This document shows, piece after piece, positions 47,800-59,179 of a DNA stretch of 64,000 nt (position 1 is the stretch's first letter; every line of letters begins with the position of its first letter). The notes beneath the pieces are model-generated. The model saw nothing but the letters and a program-made list of their open reading frames with translations. It had not been told where the DNA came from and did not search any database. This DNA is from Hemicordylus capensis (Eukaryota; Chordata; Lepidosauria; Squamata; Cordylidae), in assembly GCF_027244095.1 (NCBI RefSeq), contig NC_069671.1:4974001-5038000 (forward strand), in the 5' to 3' direction. Position numbers and translations under genes: made by a program.

Positions 47800-49040
47800 G
47801 GGCCGTTGAGGAGAGCTCGCCTTGTGGTAAAGGTAAAGTTGTGCTGTCGAGGCGGGTGTTGTCTCCTGGTGACCACAGAGCCCTGTGATTTATTTGATTG
47901 CATTTCTTTTACAGATTACAACAGAATACAAAACGAAACATTTAAAATGCATAAAAACATAAAAATCACAAGAGATAAAAGCACACATTAAAATTTAAAT
48001 CTCAGTTGAAAGCTTGGGAAAACAGGTACGTCTTCAAGGTCCTCCTAAAAGCAAACAGAGAAGGAGATGCTCTTATTTCAGCAAGGAGCGCATTCCAAAT
48101 CCCCGGGGCAGCCACAGAGAAGGCCCCGTCCTGAGTCGCCACCAAACGAGATGGCGGTAGCCATAACTGGATCTCTCCAGATGATCTTAATAGGTGACAG
48201 GGTTCAAAACAGAGAAGGTGCTCTCAAGTACCCTGGACCTAAGCCGTTAAAGGCCTTATAGGTAATAACCAACACTGTGTACTTTGTTCGGAAACATTGA
48301 CAGCCAATGCAGTTCTTTTAGAATCGGTGTTCCATGGTCCCTTTGGGTAAACCCAGAGACCCATCTGGCTGCCGCATTCTGTACCAACTGTAGTTTCCAA
48401 ACTACATACAAAGGCAGCCCCACGTAGAGTGCATAACAGTAGTCAAGCCTAGAGGATGCCAGCATATGTGCCACCATTTTTAAGGTCATCCGTCTCCAGA
48501 AATGGATGTCTATGGGGTATCGGCTGAAGCTGCTAAAAAGCACTTCTGGCCACAGCCTGTGTTGTCTTTGGTAGCATACAGGAAGGGTTGGCCATTGCCA
48601 CCTCCTGCACAGTATGAGATGATGATGCCTTTCAGTATCTTCCTATATCGCTTCTGGTCGATATAGGAGTTTCCCATAGTCTGGGAAACATGCCAATGGG
48701 GATTCGAACCAGCAACCTCTGGCTACCTAGGCAAGTGGCTTCCCTGCTGCGCCATATAGGTCGCTGGTAGTGGGCATGAATTGTCGCCTTTGCTGAGCAG
48801 GGTCTGCCTTGGTTAGCAATTGGATGGGAGACTACATGGAGCACACAATGGAACGGGGACAGAGCTCCGTGGAAGAGGATCTGCTTTGCATGCAGAAGGG
48901 CCCACCTTGGCATCTGCATGTAGGGCTGAGAGAGATTAACCCCTGTTAGCTTGGAGAGCTGCTGTCTGTCAGTGCTGACAATGTTGAGCTAGATCGACCA
49001 ATGGGCTGACTCAGTATAAGGCAGCATCCTATGTTTCTCA
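47800..49040 (+). repeat. Triple nest: L2 in Sauria-type SINE in 5S/tRNA-Ala SINE
   Basis: The outer plus-strand 5S head (GAGGAGAGCTCGCCTTGTGG) is cut at about 47826 and resumes at about 48770 (TAGTGGGCATGAATTG, then CTGAGCAGGGTCTGCCTTGG). Between lies a minus-strand Sauria-type SINE (47827-47884 and 48541-48769). That is itself split by a minus-strand L2 (47885-48541) whose frame reads [20 protein letters not shown] and ELHWLSMF. CCTGTG flanks the L2 on both sides. Confidence 0.85.
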
Positions 49041-49215
49041 GTGGTAAAGCATCTGCTCTGCATGCAAAATATCCCAGGTTTACTCCTCAGCATCTCCAGG
49101 TGCTGGGCAAGAGTCCTGCCTGAAACGTGGAGAGCTGCTGCCAGTCAGTGTGGCCAACACTGAGCTAGATGGACCAAGGGTCTGACTCGGTAAGGCAGCA
49201 TCCAACATCCCTATC
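49038..49215 (+). repeat. tRNA-Ala-headed SINE
   Basis: The head begins TCTCAGTGGTAAAGCATCTG, and the B-box region is AGGTTTACTCCTC. The body and the tail GGCAGCATCC follow directly after the previous element. Confidence 0.8.
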
Positions 49216-49549
49216 CTTTTTCTACTAGACCCTGGACAGGCACACAAGCACTTGAAGATGCTAAACCAAATGCTGTCCTTCATACATGGAAAACTGGCCA
49301 TGTGAAGCTGCAAACACTCGTGCGGTCTTCGAGGCTACCGTTGGGTCTGCATAGATGAAGAAGAATTCGTGTGTCTTGATGGGAACCGTGATGTTGCTGC
49401 ACTGCTTTCTATAGCACGACTCCTTGTGCTTGGAAAGGATCTTAGTGCAAGACGGCTGCCTGGGCAACGGGGAGTTGTTCTGTCTCCCTGCGAACACAAG
49501 TGCCATTGCAGTTGGTAACATGGTAGCAGCATTTGCTACAAGATGGAGA

Positions 49550-50015
49550 ACATCGGAAGCTGCCATATACTGAGTCAGACCCTTGGTCCACCTAGCTCAG
49601 TATTGTCTACCCAGACTGGCAGCAGCTTCTCCAAGACTGCAGAAAAATGCAGTGGGAAACTAATGAACCATATAAAACATATTAACCATACTCAAAAACC
49701 TTTTTATGCATTTTTCTTCATTTTACACAGGGTTCCCCCCCCCCCCATTTGTGGACATCTTACATGTTACCCTTTTGATTTGTGATCTCCAAGATTGCAG
49801 GCAGGAGTCTCTCTCTCTCTCAGCCCTATCTTGGAGATGCTGCCAGGGAGGGAACTCGGAACCTTCTGCTCTTCCCAGAGTGGCCCCATCTCCTATGGGG
49901 AATATCTTCCAGTGCTGACACATGTAGCCTCCCATTCAAATGCAAACCAGGCTGGACCCTGCTTAGCAAAGGGGACCATTCATGCTTGCTGCCACAAGAT
50001 CAGCTCTCCTCCAGA
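49550..50015 (-). repeat. 5S/tRNA-Ala SINE with a 144-bp insert
   Basis: Minus-strand SINE, tail at 49550, reversed head near 50015. It is interrupted at 49643-49786. The 14-mer CTCCAAGACTGCAG (49629-49642) before the insert is repeated as CTCCAAGATTGCAG (49787-49800) after it, a target-site duplication. Confidence 0.85.
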
Positions 50016-50454
50016 AGTGCAGCAACATTATACCTTTGTTTTAAAGAGTGCCAGCTTTTTAACTGGGGGGGGGAGGAGAAGGGGGGGGCATGTGTTTAAT
50101 TTATGGCCACAGAGAACTATACTGAACATCTGTCACTCTGGTAGTAGCATGCTGTCCTTTGCAGTTTTGGCAGCTGCCGTGGGAAACTTGCCACCATTCC
50201 TTTATGCAATGGAGAAATGGGTGAACTGGAGGGGTCGGGGGGCGGGGGGGGAGAGACCTGAGCAGAAATGATGCAGAAATAGCTTTTGTGTAACTCACTC
50301 TCTGCTCATTTCAGTCCGAGCTGCATTTTGGCCATCTTCCAGAGCTAGCCTCTAAAAGCCTGACTCCTGTCAAAAATGCGCTGGAGAAGCATTAAACAAC
50401 ATAGGCTGGGCACATCAGGGCATCATTATTTCATCTTCTTTCTTTGTTATTTCT

Positions 50455-50522
50455 CTGTGTAAACCGCCCTGAGCCATTTTTGGAAGGGCGGTCTAGAGAC
50501 CGAAATAATAATAATAATAATT
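50455..50522 (+). repeat. LINE-type 3' end with (AAT)n tail
   Basis: GTAAACCGCCCTGAGCCATT, then GGAAGGGCGGTCTAGAG and (AAT)n. A reversed relative is at 57105-57180. Confidence 0.6.
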
Positions 50523-50677
50523 AATCAATTAGGGGGTGGCCTTTGTGCCTCAGGGCCCCATTTATTGGCTTGAGCCCCGGATCGTATCAGCTCCCTCTGG
50601 TTTCGGATGGCAGTGGGCACACAGGAGCGTCTGCTGCTGTTCCAGAAGCAAGACCCGGTCTCCGCCTCCTTCCTATA

Positions 50678-50897
50678 AGGTAAAGTGTGCCGTCGAGTCG
50701 ATTTTGACTCCTGGCGCCCACAGAGCCCTGTGGTTTTCTTGGGTAGGATACAGGAGAGGTTGACCGTTGCCGCCTCCTGCACAGTATGAGATATGATGCC
50801 TTCCTATATTGCTGTCTGATAGAGTACCAGCGGGGATTCGAACCGGCAACCTTCTGCTTGTTAGTCCAGCATTTCCCCACTGCTCCATTTGGTGGCT
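50678..50897 (-). repeat. Sauria-type SINE
   Basis: Reversed copy: tail AAAGTGTGCCGTCGAGTCGA, reversed B box GGGGATTCGAACCGGCAACC, head CCACTGCTCCATTTGGTGG. Confidence 0.85.
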
Positions 50898-51084
50898 TCT
50901 GCTGGGGAGAAATCAGACACTTTAACTACCGATATAGCACTCCCCCCTTTCCCTTTGGGGACGAACCAGACACAACTGTTTTGGGGGGAGCATGATTGAG
51001 TCTAGTTATCGGGGTGGGGGAGGGCTGTGGAGACGGTGGGCTCCCCGATCTTTTGAGTTCTCAAAAGATTTATTTATTTATTTA

Positions 51085-51365
51085 TTTATTTATCAAATTT
51101 ATATACCGCCCAAACTTTCGTCTCAGGGTGGTTTACGCAGAAAAATAAACAGTACATAAATAAGACGATCCCTTGTCCTCCAAAAGGCTCACAATCTAAA
51201 AAGAAACATAAAGGCAGATACCAGCAGCAGCCACTGCAAGGATGCTGTGCTGGGGATGGAGAGGGCCAATTGCTCTCCCCGCTGCTAAATATCAGCGAAT
51301 CGCCCCCTTTTAAAAGGTGTCTCTTGACTCAGTTAGCAGGGGTGCCTAGCAACGCTCTTGGCGGT
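51085..51365 (-). repeat. Interspersed repeat with L2-like 3' end
   Basis: A well-preserved reversed copy of the 358-600 family: TATACCGCCCAAACTTTCGT, GGCTCACAATCTAAAAAGAA, GATGCTGTGCTGGGGATGGA and the TTAGCAGGGG end. An ATTT run precedes it. Confidence 0.7.
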
Positions 51366-51422
51366 TAATAATGCTACCCTTTCCAGTACATGTATTTTGG
51401 CTTTTAGCAGTTAAATCTGTGA

Positions 51423-51627
51423 GGATGGGGCCGTAGCTCAGTGGAAGAGCATTTGCTTCTCCTGCCAGAAGGTCTCGGGTTCAATCCTTGGCATCTCTAA
51501 GTCGGGCTGGGAGAGATTCCTGCCTGAAACCTTGGATGGTTGCTGCCAGTCAGTGTAGAATAAGACAGCCCTGAGCTAGATGGACCAACCGTCTGAATTG
51601 GTATAAAGCGATTTCCTTGGTTCCTAT
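51423..51627 (+). repeat. tRNA-Ala-headed SINE
   Basis: The head GGATGGGGCCGTAGCTCAGT has the A box TAGCTCAGTGGAAGAGC and B box GGGTTCAATCC. The body and the tail TTTCCTTGGTTCCTAT follow. Confidence 0.9.
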
Positions 51628-52251
51628 TATAATATCCAGGGTTGAATGAGGAGGGAAATTACTCAAAGTAGTCCCATTAACATTTCAAAAAGGCAAGTGA
51701 GTGCTACGCAGGGGGGAAAGGCCAGACTAAATTTGTTTTAAAATGGCCCATTCAGCATCTAGAATGATCTTTCTCTGCACTGAGCAGTTGGTAATTTGGG
51801 GTTGTCATCAGCTCCTCTGTGATCAAGGTCAGCCCACTTTTGAAATAGTTCTGTAAAAAGAGCATGTCGCTTGCAATCATGCTTGTCTGACCCTAAAAGC
51901 TTTAGCACATTTAACCACACGGTGGAGCCATTCGAATACCTTTTCTATGCACCGGGCCCTGTTGCTCTAAGCTTACGGCTTGAAATGAAAGAAAGAAATA
52001 CAATCACAGCAACGAGTGAAAGACATGGGAGTTTAGGTTGTCTTTATTTCGCTCTCCTGGGCAACGTATCCAACTTTTCTCTTTCTTCCCGAATGGGTGT
52101 GGATCAGCTCTATCTTGTCACGATGCTGCAAGGATGCAGGATGGTGTGGGATGCTCCCCTGTCGGGGTCTCTTGTCTTATAGTCCTGTTATTTAATTATT
52201 TTGAAATTTATATCCTGCTGTTCCTCCGAGGAGGCCAGAGCAGTGGACATG

Positions 52252-53420
52252 AACATAACAACAGCCCTGCTGGATCAGGCCCAAGCAAGCCCATCTAGTC
52301 CAGCATCCTGTTTCACACAGTAGCCCTCCAGATGCCACTGGAAGCCCACAGGCAGGAGTTGAGGGCATGCCCTCTCTCCTGCTGTTGCTCCCCTGCAACT
52401 GGTACTCCGAGGCATCCTGCCTCTGAGGCTGGAGGTAGCCTATAGCCCTCTGACTAGTAGCCGTTGATAGACCTCTCCTTCATGAAGTGATCCAAACCCC
52501 TCTTCAAGCCATCCAGGTTTTGGGCTGTCACCACATCTTGTGGCAGAGAATTCCACAAGTTGATTATGCATTGTGTGAAAAGGTACCTCTGTTGGCTGTT
52601 CCTAAATTTCCTGGCAATCAATTTCATGGAGTGATCCCTGGTTCTAGTGTGATGTGAGAGGGAGAAGAATTTCTCTCTATCCACTTTCTCCACACCATGC
52701 ATGATTTTATAGGCTTCTATCATGTCTCCTAGCAGTTGTCTTTTTTCTCAACGAAATAGCCCCAGGTGTTGTAGCCTTGCCTCATAAGGGAGGTGCTCCA
52801 GGCCCCTGATCATCTTGGTTGCCCTCTTCTGCACCTTTTCCAGTTCTACAATGTCCTTTTTAAAATGTGGTGACCAGAATTGTACGCAGTACTCCAAGTG
52901 TGGCCGCACCATAGTTTTGTAGAAGGGCATTATAACATTAGCCGTTTTATTTTCAATCCCCTCCCTAATGATCCCTAGCACGGAATTGGCATTTTTATAA
53001 CAGCTGCCGCTCATTGAGTCGACACTTTCAATGAGTCCTCCACCATGACCCCAAGATCCCTCTCCTGGTCAGTCACCGACAGCTCAGATCCCATCAGTGT
53101 ATACTTGAAGTTGGGGTTTTCAACCCAATGTGCATCACTTTACACTTGCCAACATGGAACCACATTTGCCACTTTGTTGTCCACTCACCCAGTTTGGAGA
53201 GATCCCTTTGGAGCTATTCTCAATCCGTTTTGGATTTCACTACCTGAAAGAATTTGGTATCATCTGCAAATCTGGCCACCTCGCTACTTACCCCTACTTC
53301 TAGATCATTTATGAATAAATTAAAAAGCATCAGTCCCAGTACAGATCCCTGGGGGACCCCACTTCTTACTCCCCTCCATTGCGAAAACTCTCCATTTATC
53401 CCTACCCTCAGTTTCCTGAC
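52252..53420 (-). repeat. CR1/L3 LINE, 3' part of ORF2 and 3' UTR
   Basis: The longest CR1 copy in the window. On the minus strand it reads reverse transcriptase blocks SGVPQGSVLGLMLFNLFIND and FADDTK, then VRPHLEYCVQFWSPHFKKDI, LEKVQKRATKMIRGLEHLPY, LWNSLPQDVV and the C-terminus RSINGY. It ends with the CR1 3' UTR and tail (CCTGATCCAGCAGGGCTGTT). The ORF is broken into at least three frames and the 5' half is absent, so it is not active. Confidence 0.93.
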
Positions 53421-53429
53421 ATGGTTTAT

Positions 53430-53560
53430 GTTTATCTTCACAACAGCTTTGTGAGGTAGGTTGGGCTGAGAGAGAAGTGTCCGGTGAGTTTCATGGCCAC
53501 AGCAGGATTTGAACTCGGGGCTTCCTTCCCAGTCTTTGTCCAGGAGAATCTTCAAAAGGT
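53430..53560 (-). repeat. tRNA-derived SINE (second type) fragment
   Basis: TCTTCACAACAGCTTTGTGA, GGTTGGGCTGAGAGAGAAGT and the reversed B-box region GGATTTGAACTCGGGGCTTC, collinear with 47530-47735. Confidence 0.65.
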
Positions 53561-54091
53561 CTCAGGACTCCCTCCTCCACTGGGTGTCCTATCCTTCCGG
53601 AGACACACTGTATGTTGTAAGGGTGACATCATAAATGCTCACAAATGGGGCTTTGAGGTCACATTCATTAACATCGTTGCCCATTTATGATGAGCATGAG
53701 GTCAACGATGTCTTCAAGAATCACTATACAGTCACTTGTTGCCCTGTGTGGCATCGGAGACCACTGCTGTAGTAATCCCAAGGTAAGATCGTGTCCATGA
53801 GGTCGTGCCAAGTTCTGTGTAGATGGGAGGATGCAAGTTTTGGAAGGTATTAGAAAAGTAGTGAATCTTTTGGTGGTGGGTTGTTTTTGGTTTTTGTTTT
53901 TAGAGAGATTCTGGTTGGTTGCAAGGGAAGCATTAGTAATTTCAGATGCCTAGTCACCAAACCTTTATGTTGTATTCTATCTAGTAATCTTGTATGTTGT
54001 TGAGAAATTTGTCCCAGTGGGGATTGTGTGGGAGCTGGAGTCAGAAAGGAAAAGGGAGGAAAAGTGGGGTGTGTGTGTGTGGAGAGAAAAC

Positions 54092-54340
54092 AGAGTTGCA
54101 CAGTGGGGAAATGACTGGATTAGCAAGCCAGAGGCTGCCGGTTCGAATCCCCGCTGGTCTGTTTCCCAGACTATAGGAAATACCTTTATTGGGCAGCAGC
54201 GATCTAGGAAGATGCTGAAAGGCATCGTCTCATAGGGAGGAGGCAATGGTCAACCCCACCCGTATTCTGCCAGAGACAACTACGGGGCTCCGTGGTCGCC
54301 ATGAATCGACACCGACTCGATGGCACACTTTACTTACTTT
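54092..54340 (+). repeat. Sauria-type SINE, near full length
   Basis: The head GCACAGTGGGGAAATGACTG carries B box GGTTCGAATCC. The body GATCTAGGAAGATGCTGAAA and the Bov-B-like tail TCGACACCGACTCGATGGCA follow, then CACTTTACTTA. Confidence 0.88.
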
Positions 54341-54482
54341 TATCTGAACAAACCCTCGGTTAAATCCGCATAAGATTACTTTGTGTTTGTGAGGGAAGCA
54401 GCTATAAAACGCTTGAGTTCTCGAAGCACATGCTGACCAGATATTTAACTGGACTCTTGGGTAATTTCAGTAACCTATGAGC

Positions 54483-54630
54483 CCTGCATGGCCCCAGGTT
54501 CAATCTCCTGACATCTCCAGATAGGGCTAGGAAAGAAAAACTGCCTTGAACTCAGGAGAGCTGCTGGCAGTCAGTGTTGACAATACTGAGCTAGATGGAC
54601 CAGTGCCTGACTCAGTAGGCAGCTACTACT
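54483..54630 (+). repeat. SINE fragment of the tRNA-Ala type
   Basis: The B-box region CCAGGTTCAATCTCCTGACA, then the common body and a tail ending GGCAGCTACT. The 5' end is missing. Confidence 0.75.
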
Positions 54631-54654
54631 TATGCACTATAATCCGGATATTTC

Positions 54655-54870
54655 CCTGTTAACAGGGCAAAGAGGCATCTTTCAAACTGGCAATTCCCTG
54701 AGATTTATCAGGGGGAGAGCAACTGGCCTTATCCAACTCAGCAACTCAGGCACAGCAGAACTCCTATGGTTGCTTGCTGGTGTGTCCACCTTGCATTTCT
54801 TTTTAGAGTGTGGCCTCTGGGGACAGAGAATCATCTTTTTCTATGTAAACCTATTTCAGAATTCTTGCAT
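54655..54870 (+). repeat. Interspersed repeat with L2-like 3' end, diverged
   Basis: GTTAACAGGGCAAAGAGGCA, GGGGGAGAGCAACTGG and TTTCTTTTTAGAGTGTGGCC align with the 358-600 family. Confidence 0.55.
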
Positions 54871-54964
54871 TGAAAATTGGTGTATATGTGTAATGGGTGA
54901 CAGTCCAACTACATTACTCAATTGTACTACTCAGGATTACTTACTTTCAGTAGGATTTTAATCA

Positions 54965-55555
54965 TAAGAACAGCCCTGCTGGATCAGGCCCAAGGAAGCC
55001 CATCTAGTCTAGTGCCTGGTTTCACACAGTGGCCCATCAGATGCTGCTGGAAGCCACAGGCAGGAGTTGAGGGCATGGCCTCTCTCCTGCTGTTACTCCC
55101 CTGCAACTGGTACTCAGAGGCATCCTGCCTCTGAGGCTGGAGGTGGCCTGTAGCCCTACAACTAGTAGCCGTTGATCTAGCCATCCAGGTTGTTGGCTGT
55201 CACCACATCTTGTGGCAGAGAATTCCACAAGCTGATTATGCACTGTGTGAACAAGTACCTCTGTTTGCTGGTCCTAAATTTCCTGGCCATCAATTTCATG
55301 GGATGAACCCCTGGTTCTAGTGTTATGGGAGAGGGAGAAGAATTTCTCTCTGTGCACTTTCTCCACACCATGCATGATTTTATAGGCTTCTGTCATGTCT
55401 CCATGCAGTCGTCTTTTTTTTCTGAACTAAAAAGCCCTAGGTGTTGTAGCCTTGCCTCATAAGGAAGATGCTCCAGGCCCCTGGTCATCTTGGTTGCCCT
55501 CTTTTGCCCCTTTCCCAGTTCTATAATGTCCTTTTTTAGATGTGGTGATTCAAAG
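54965..55555 (-). repeat. CR1/L3 LINE 3' fragment
   Basis: A second minus-strand CR1 copy 1.5 kb from the first. It has tail CCTGATCCAGCAGGGCTGTT and, further up the element, MKLMARKFRTSKQRYLFTQC and LWNSLPQDVVTANNLDG. It is diverged from its neighbour, so it is not a recent duplication. Confidence 0.9.
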
Positions 55556-55734
55556 CTATTTAGTCATGTTGGCAGGCACTAATAACAGATTAATAATCTA
55601 CATAAACTCCTTTTTCTAGGCAAGTATCATCTCAAAAGGATATCACATTGCCTGCTTCCTGATCACTTTATATATTTATTTGGGGAAACATCCCCGAATC
55701 CTCGGCTGACCACCTGTTCTCATCTACTCTCTAC

Positions 55735-55945
55735 CCCAGCTAACTGAGCCAAGAGGCACTGTTTAAAATGGCAATCCTCTTAACAGGGGGAGAGCAACTG
55801 GCCCTATCCATCCCCAGCACAGCATCCCTCCGGTGGCTATTGCTGGTGTTTCGTTTTTGAGATTGTGACCCCTTTTGGGACAGGGAGGAACCATCTTCTC
55901 CAGGATTCCCCCTAAACTGCTTTGAGAACGGTAGAAAAGGGGTAT
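55735..55945 (+). repeat. Interspersed repeat with L2-like 3' end
   Basis: CTAACTGAGCCAAGAGGCAC, GGGGGAGAGCAACTGGCCCT, CATCCCCAGCACAGCATCCC. The 3' end GGTAGAAAAGGGGTATATGT is diverged. Confidence 0.65.
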
Positions 55946-56519
55946 ATGTCAATATTCACATTAGTCACACCAGTATGGTGTTCTTTTCAACAAGGAGAAG
56001 AGACTGGTTGCCTCTTCAGCAACCCCACCGCCCAATGCATCCTGCATTGCAGACCTGTGTTCTGATATGCTCTGTCTGAGCTCGCTCTCTGGAACGCCAC
56101 TGACAACCAAGAAGAAAAACCAGGGACAGTCTATTTTTGCTGACATATTCTTGTAGGCACTTGCTCTGTTTCGTCAGGCAGTTCCTTGGAGGTCCTGGAG
56201 CGTTCTCTGGATTTCAGCGACAGTCAGAACATGTATGGATCAATGGGTTTCTCTCCCCAATGTCCAGCTTTCCCCCCTAAAGGTCATAAACTTGCAGATC
56301 AAAAATAGTACCAAGCCCCAAGGGCTTGTTTCTTTCATTACCAAAGTCCATTTCACAAGTAACGATGTCTGGTAGGGAGACTCTATGAGCGACATCCCTC
56401 TGTTAGCTGCGATTATGGTGCTGTTAGCTTGCCATGGAGTATCCATAATGTCTCCCTTAACAACGGCTACCAACTTTAATTTTCTTGTTTGACTACTCAG
56501 ATGTCCACCAATCATTAGC

Positions 56520-57110
56520 CCGATTCAGACATCATTATTATTATTTCTTGTTTACACAGTCAGACAGGTGTTATTGACTGGTTTGTTTTATCCAGACATC
56601 GAGTCCTTCCCAAGGACCTGGGATGGCTGAATTTTATTGTCAGTTGTTATAGATATCATCGCAGAATATAGGCTGTTCCCAGTAAAGCTGCTTTTTGTAA
56701 TTGGCTGATGGTGATTTCTGTGGCCCTGATGGTGTTGAGGTGCTCTTCAAGGTCTTTTGGAACTGCACCCAGGGCGCCAATTACCACTGGGATTATTTTG
56801 GCCTTTTTCTGCCACAGCCTTTCAATTTCAACTTGTAGTTCTTTGTATTTTGTTATTTTTTTCTATTTCTTTTTCTTCTTCTTCTTCTTCTTCTAATAAT
56901 AATAATAATAATAATTGGGGCCACAGAAATCACCATCAGCCAATTACAAAAAGCAACTTTACTTGGAACAGCCTATATTCTGCAACGATGTCTATAATAA
57001 TAACAACAATATTGATAATAAAATTCAGCCATCCCAGGTCCTTGAGAAGGACTCGATGTCTGGATAAAACAAACCAATCAATAACACCTGTCTGACTTTG
57101 TAAATAAATA
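56520..57110. repeat. Inverted pair of R4/Dong-like LINE 3' ends around a TTC/TAA microsatellite
   Basis: The minus-strand copy (56520-56870) reads EIERLWQKKAKIIPVVIGAL then GAVPKDLEEHLNTI, a Dong/R4-type C-terminal region. The plus-strand copy (56921-57110) starts at GGGGCCACAGAAATCACCAT and repeats the last 180 bp or so of the same element. Between the arms lie (TTC)n and (TAA)n runs at about 56870-56920. Confidence 0.75.
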
Positions 57111-57524
57111 ATAATACATTCAACTTCTATACTGTCCTTCCAAAAATGGCTCAAGGTGGTTTACACAGAAAAATAATAAATAAATTATGCTGTACGAGTG
57201 TACAGATGTCTGTACACTTGCACACGTTTCTGTGAATGACTGTACCTGCGTTCATTTAAAAAGTAAACCTAGATACAGGTGCTGCAAATTCATGGTACAG
57301 ATAGGAAGTGTACTTCTGTACCTGCATTCAGGATAATGTGTGAATGATTGTACCTGTTGTACAGCCATATCTGTGTCTGTGTATACTGTACTTTCATACA
57401 ATGAGTGTTGAACATAACGTGTGAATGAGCCTTTTGTGAACCCCAATATCTGTGGACAAGCTGCCAGAATTAAACCAAGAAAAAAGCTAAGTTATCTTCA
57501 TATCTTGCACTATGCAACAACAAC

Positions 57525-58370
57525 AAATATTTACCGCTTTTCAACAAGAGCTCCCAAAGCAAGGAGAGGAGAGCTGGTCTTGTGGTAGCAAGCATGACTT
57601 GTCCCTTAGCTAAGTGGGATCTGCCCTGGTTGCATATGAAAGGGAGACTAGAAGTGTGAGCACTGGGACATTCTCCTTAGGGGATGGAGCCACTCTGGGA
57701 AGAGCATCTAGGTTCCAAATTCCCTCCCTGGCAGCATCTCCAAGATAGGACAATAAATTTTTTAGGACAATAAATATTTTATTGAACCAACAAACTACCA
57801 AATTATACAGTATGTTACTAAAGCACAATTATATACAAAGGAGTTGTTTTTACATTTTTTATACACACACACACACACACAGAGAGAGAGGTTTGTATGC
57901 ATGGAGTTGGTAACCAACAGTGAAATAGAGTATATGTAGGCAGTACTGTAACCTAAGAGCAAAGATTTCTAAACATATCAGGTTATCGGAGGGTTTATGT
58001 CCAGTGTCCATTTCCACAATTTCCCCCATTGCTGTTTGGAGGAGATACATTTGTCTTTTTGTACACAGCAGCCTTAGAGAAGCCACTTCCAGTCTGTGTA
58101 GACAATACTGAGCTGGATGGACCAATGGTCTGACTCTATATGGCAGCTTCCTATGTTCGTAAACAGTTTACATAGATACAAATAAATAAACCTTTGTGCT
58201 GTCCCCATAGAACTCACAATCTAAAAAGAATCATGATAGACACCATCAACAGTCACTGGAGGTGCTGTGCTGGGGGTGGATAGGGCATTACTCTGCCCCT
58301 GCTAAAGAAAGAGAATCACCATATTAAAAAGCTGTCTATTTGCCCATTTAGCAGGGGATCACTACAGCAG
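57525..58370. repeat. Nested block: 358-type repeat, SINE and a 320-bp insert
   Basis: A reversed 358-type repeat (57525-57562 and 58155-58370) contains a plus-strand 5S/tRNA-Ala SINE (57563-57747 and 58070-58155). The SINE body is interrupted and partly replaced by 57748-58070, an AT-rich segment with a (CA)n-(GA)n run. Confidence 0.75.
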
Positions 58371-58824
58371 GCCTTGACAAATCTTGCTTGGTATCTAGCC
58401 AGCGCCAAAATTTAAGAGACAGGCACTTGACAAAGTCACCAGATGTAGCGATGGATATTTTTGATGGCGAGCACAAATGTGCTTCTCTTTATCCCCTTTA
58501 CAAGTTATATACTTAGAAACAGGGCTGGCTGGGACAAATAAAGACGTTATTAAATAACTGTGCCTCTGAATATCCTAGTCTGGAGGCTGTCCCACAGTTA
58601 AATTTCTTGGTGCCATGACTCCCTGGCGCCTGGGATTTGTCAAGCCCTGTACTATTGGATTTGTCAAGCCATAGCACTACTTTTTTCCTGTCCAACAGTG
58701 CAATTGAAATGCAATGATTTAAAGCTGGCAACAAAGCTGAGTGATAGTATCCTGGAGTTAGAGATACAGAAACAATTATTCGAAGTGCTGTGATGTGCTG
58801 GTTCGTGTACAACTACTAGAATAA

Positions 58825-59130
58825 AGCAGTCCTGAGTTCAAATTCCACTGTGACCATGGATGCTCACCGGTGACCTTGGGGCACTCTCAGTCTAACCTAC
58901 AGGGCCATTCCAAGGACAAAATGGGAGTGGGGAGAACCATGGGTTTAACCCTACAATTTCTGCTTTCTCTTTTGTGGAGCCACACAGAGGACTGCCAGCA
59001 GGTGACAACTTTATAAAACAGGGCAAGCAATCTGTCGGTTAGCGGGGGGTGTTGTTCGGACTAGGGGCTGGACTAGAAGACCTCCAGGGTCTCTAAGTTC
59101 CAACTCAGCAAGGATCCTACCATTTTAGGT
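58825..59130 (+). repeat. Fragments of a tRNA-derived SINE and a CR1 tail
   Basis: CCTGAGTTCAAATTCCACTG and GGTGACCTTGGGGCACTCTC belong to the 30185 SINE family. GACTAGAAGACCTCCAGGGT at 59070-59090 is a CR1 tail signature. Confidence 0.55.
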
Positions 59131-59179
59131 AGACAGCCTCTGGCTATGGAGGCTTGACTGGAGAGAGCACAGAGTCTAC

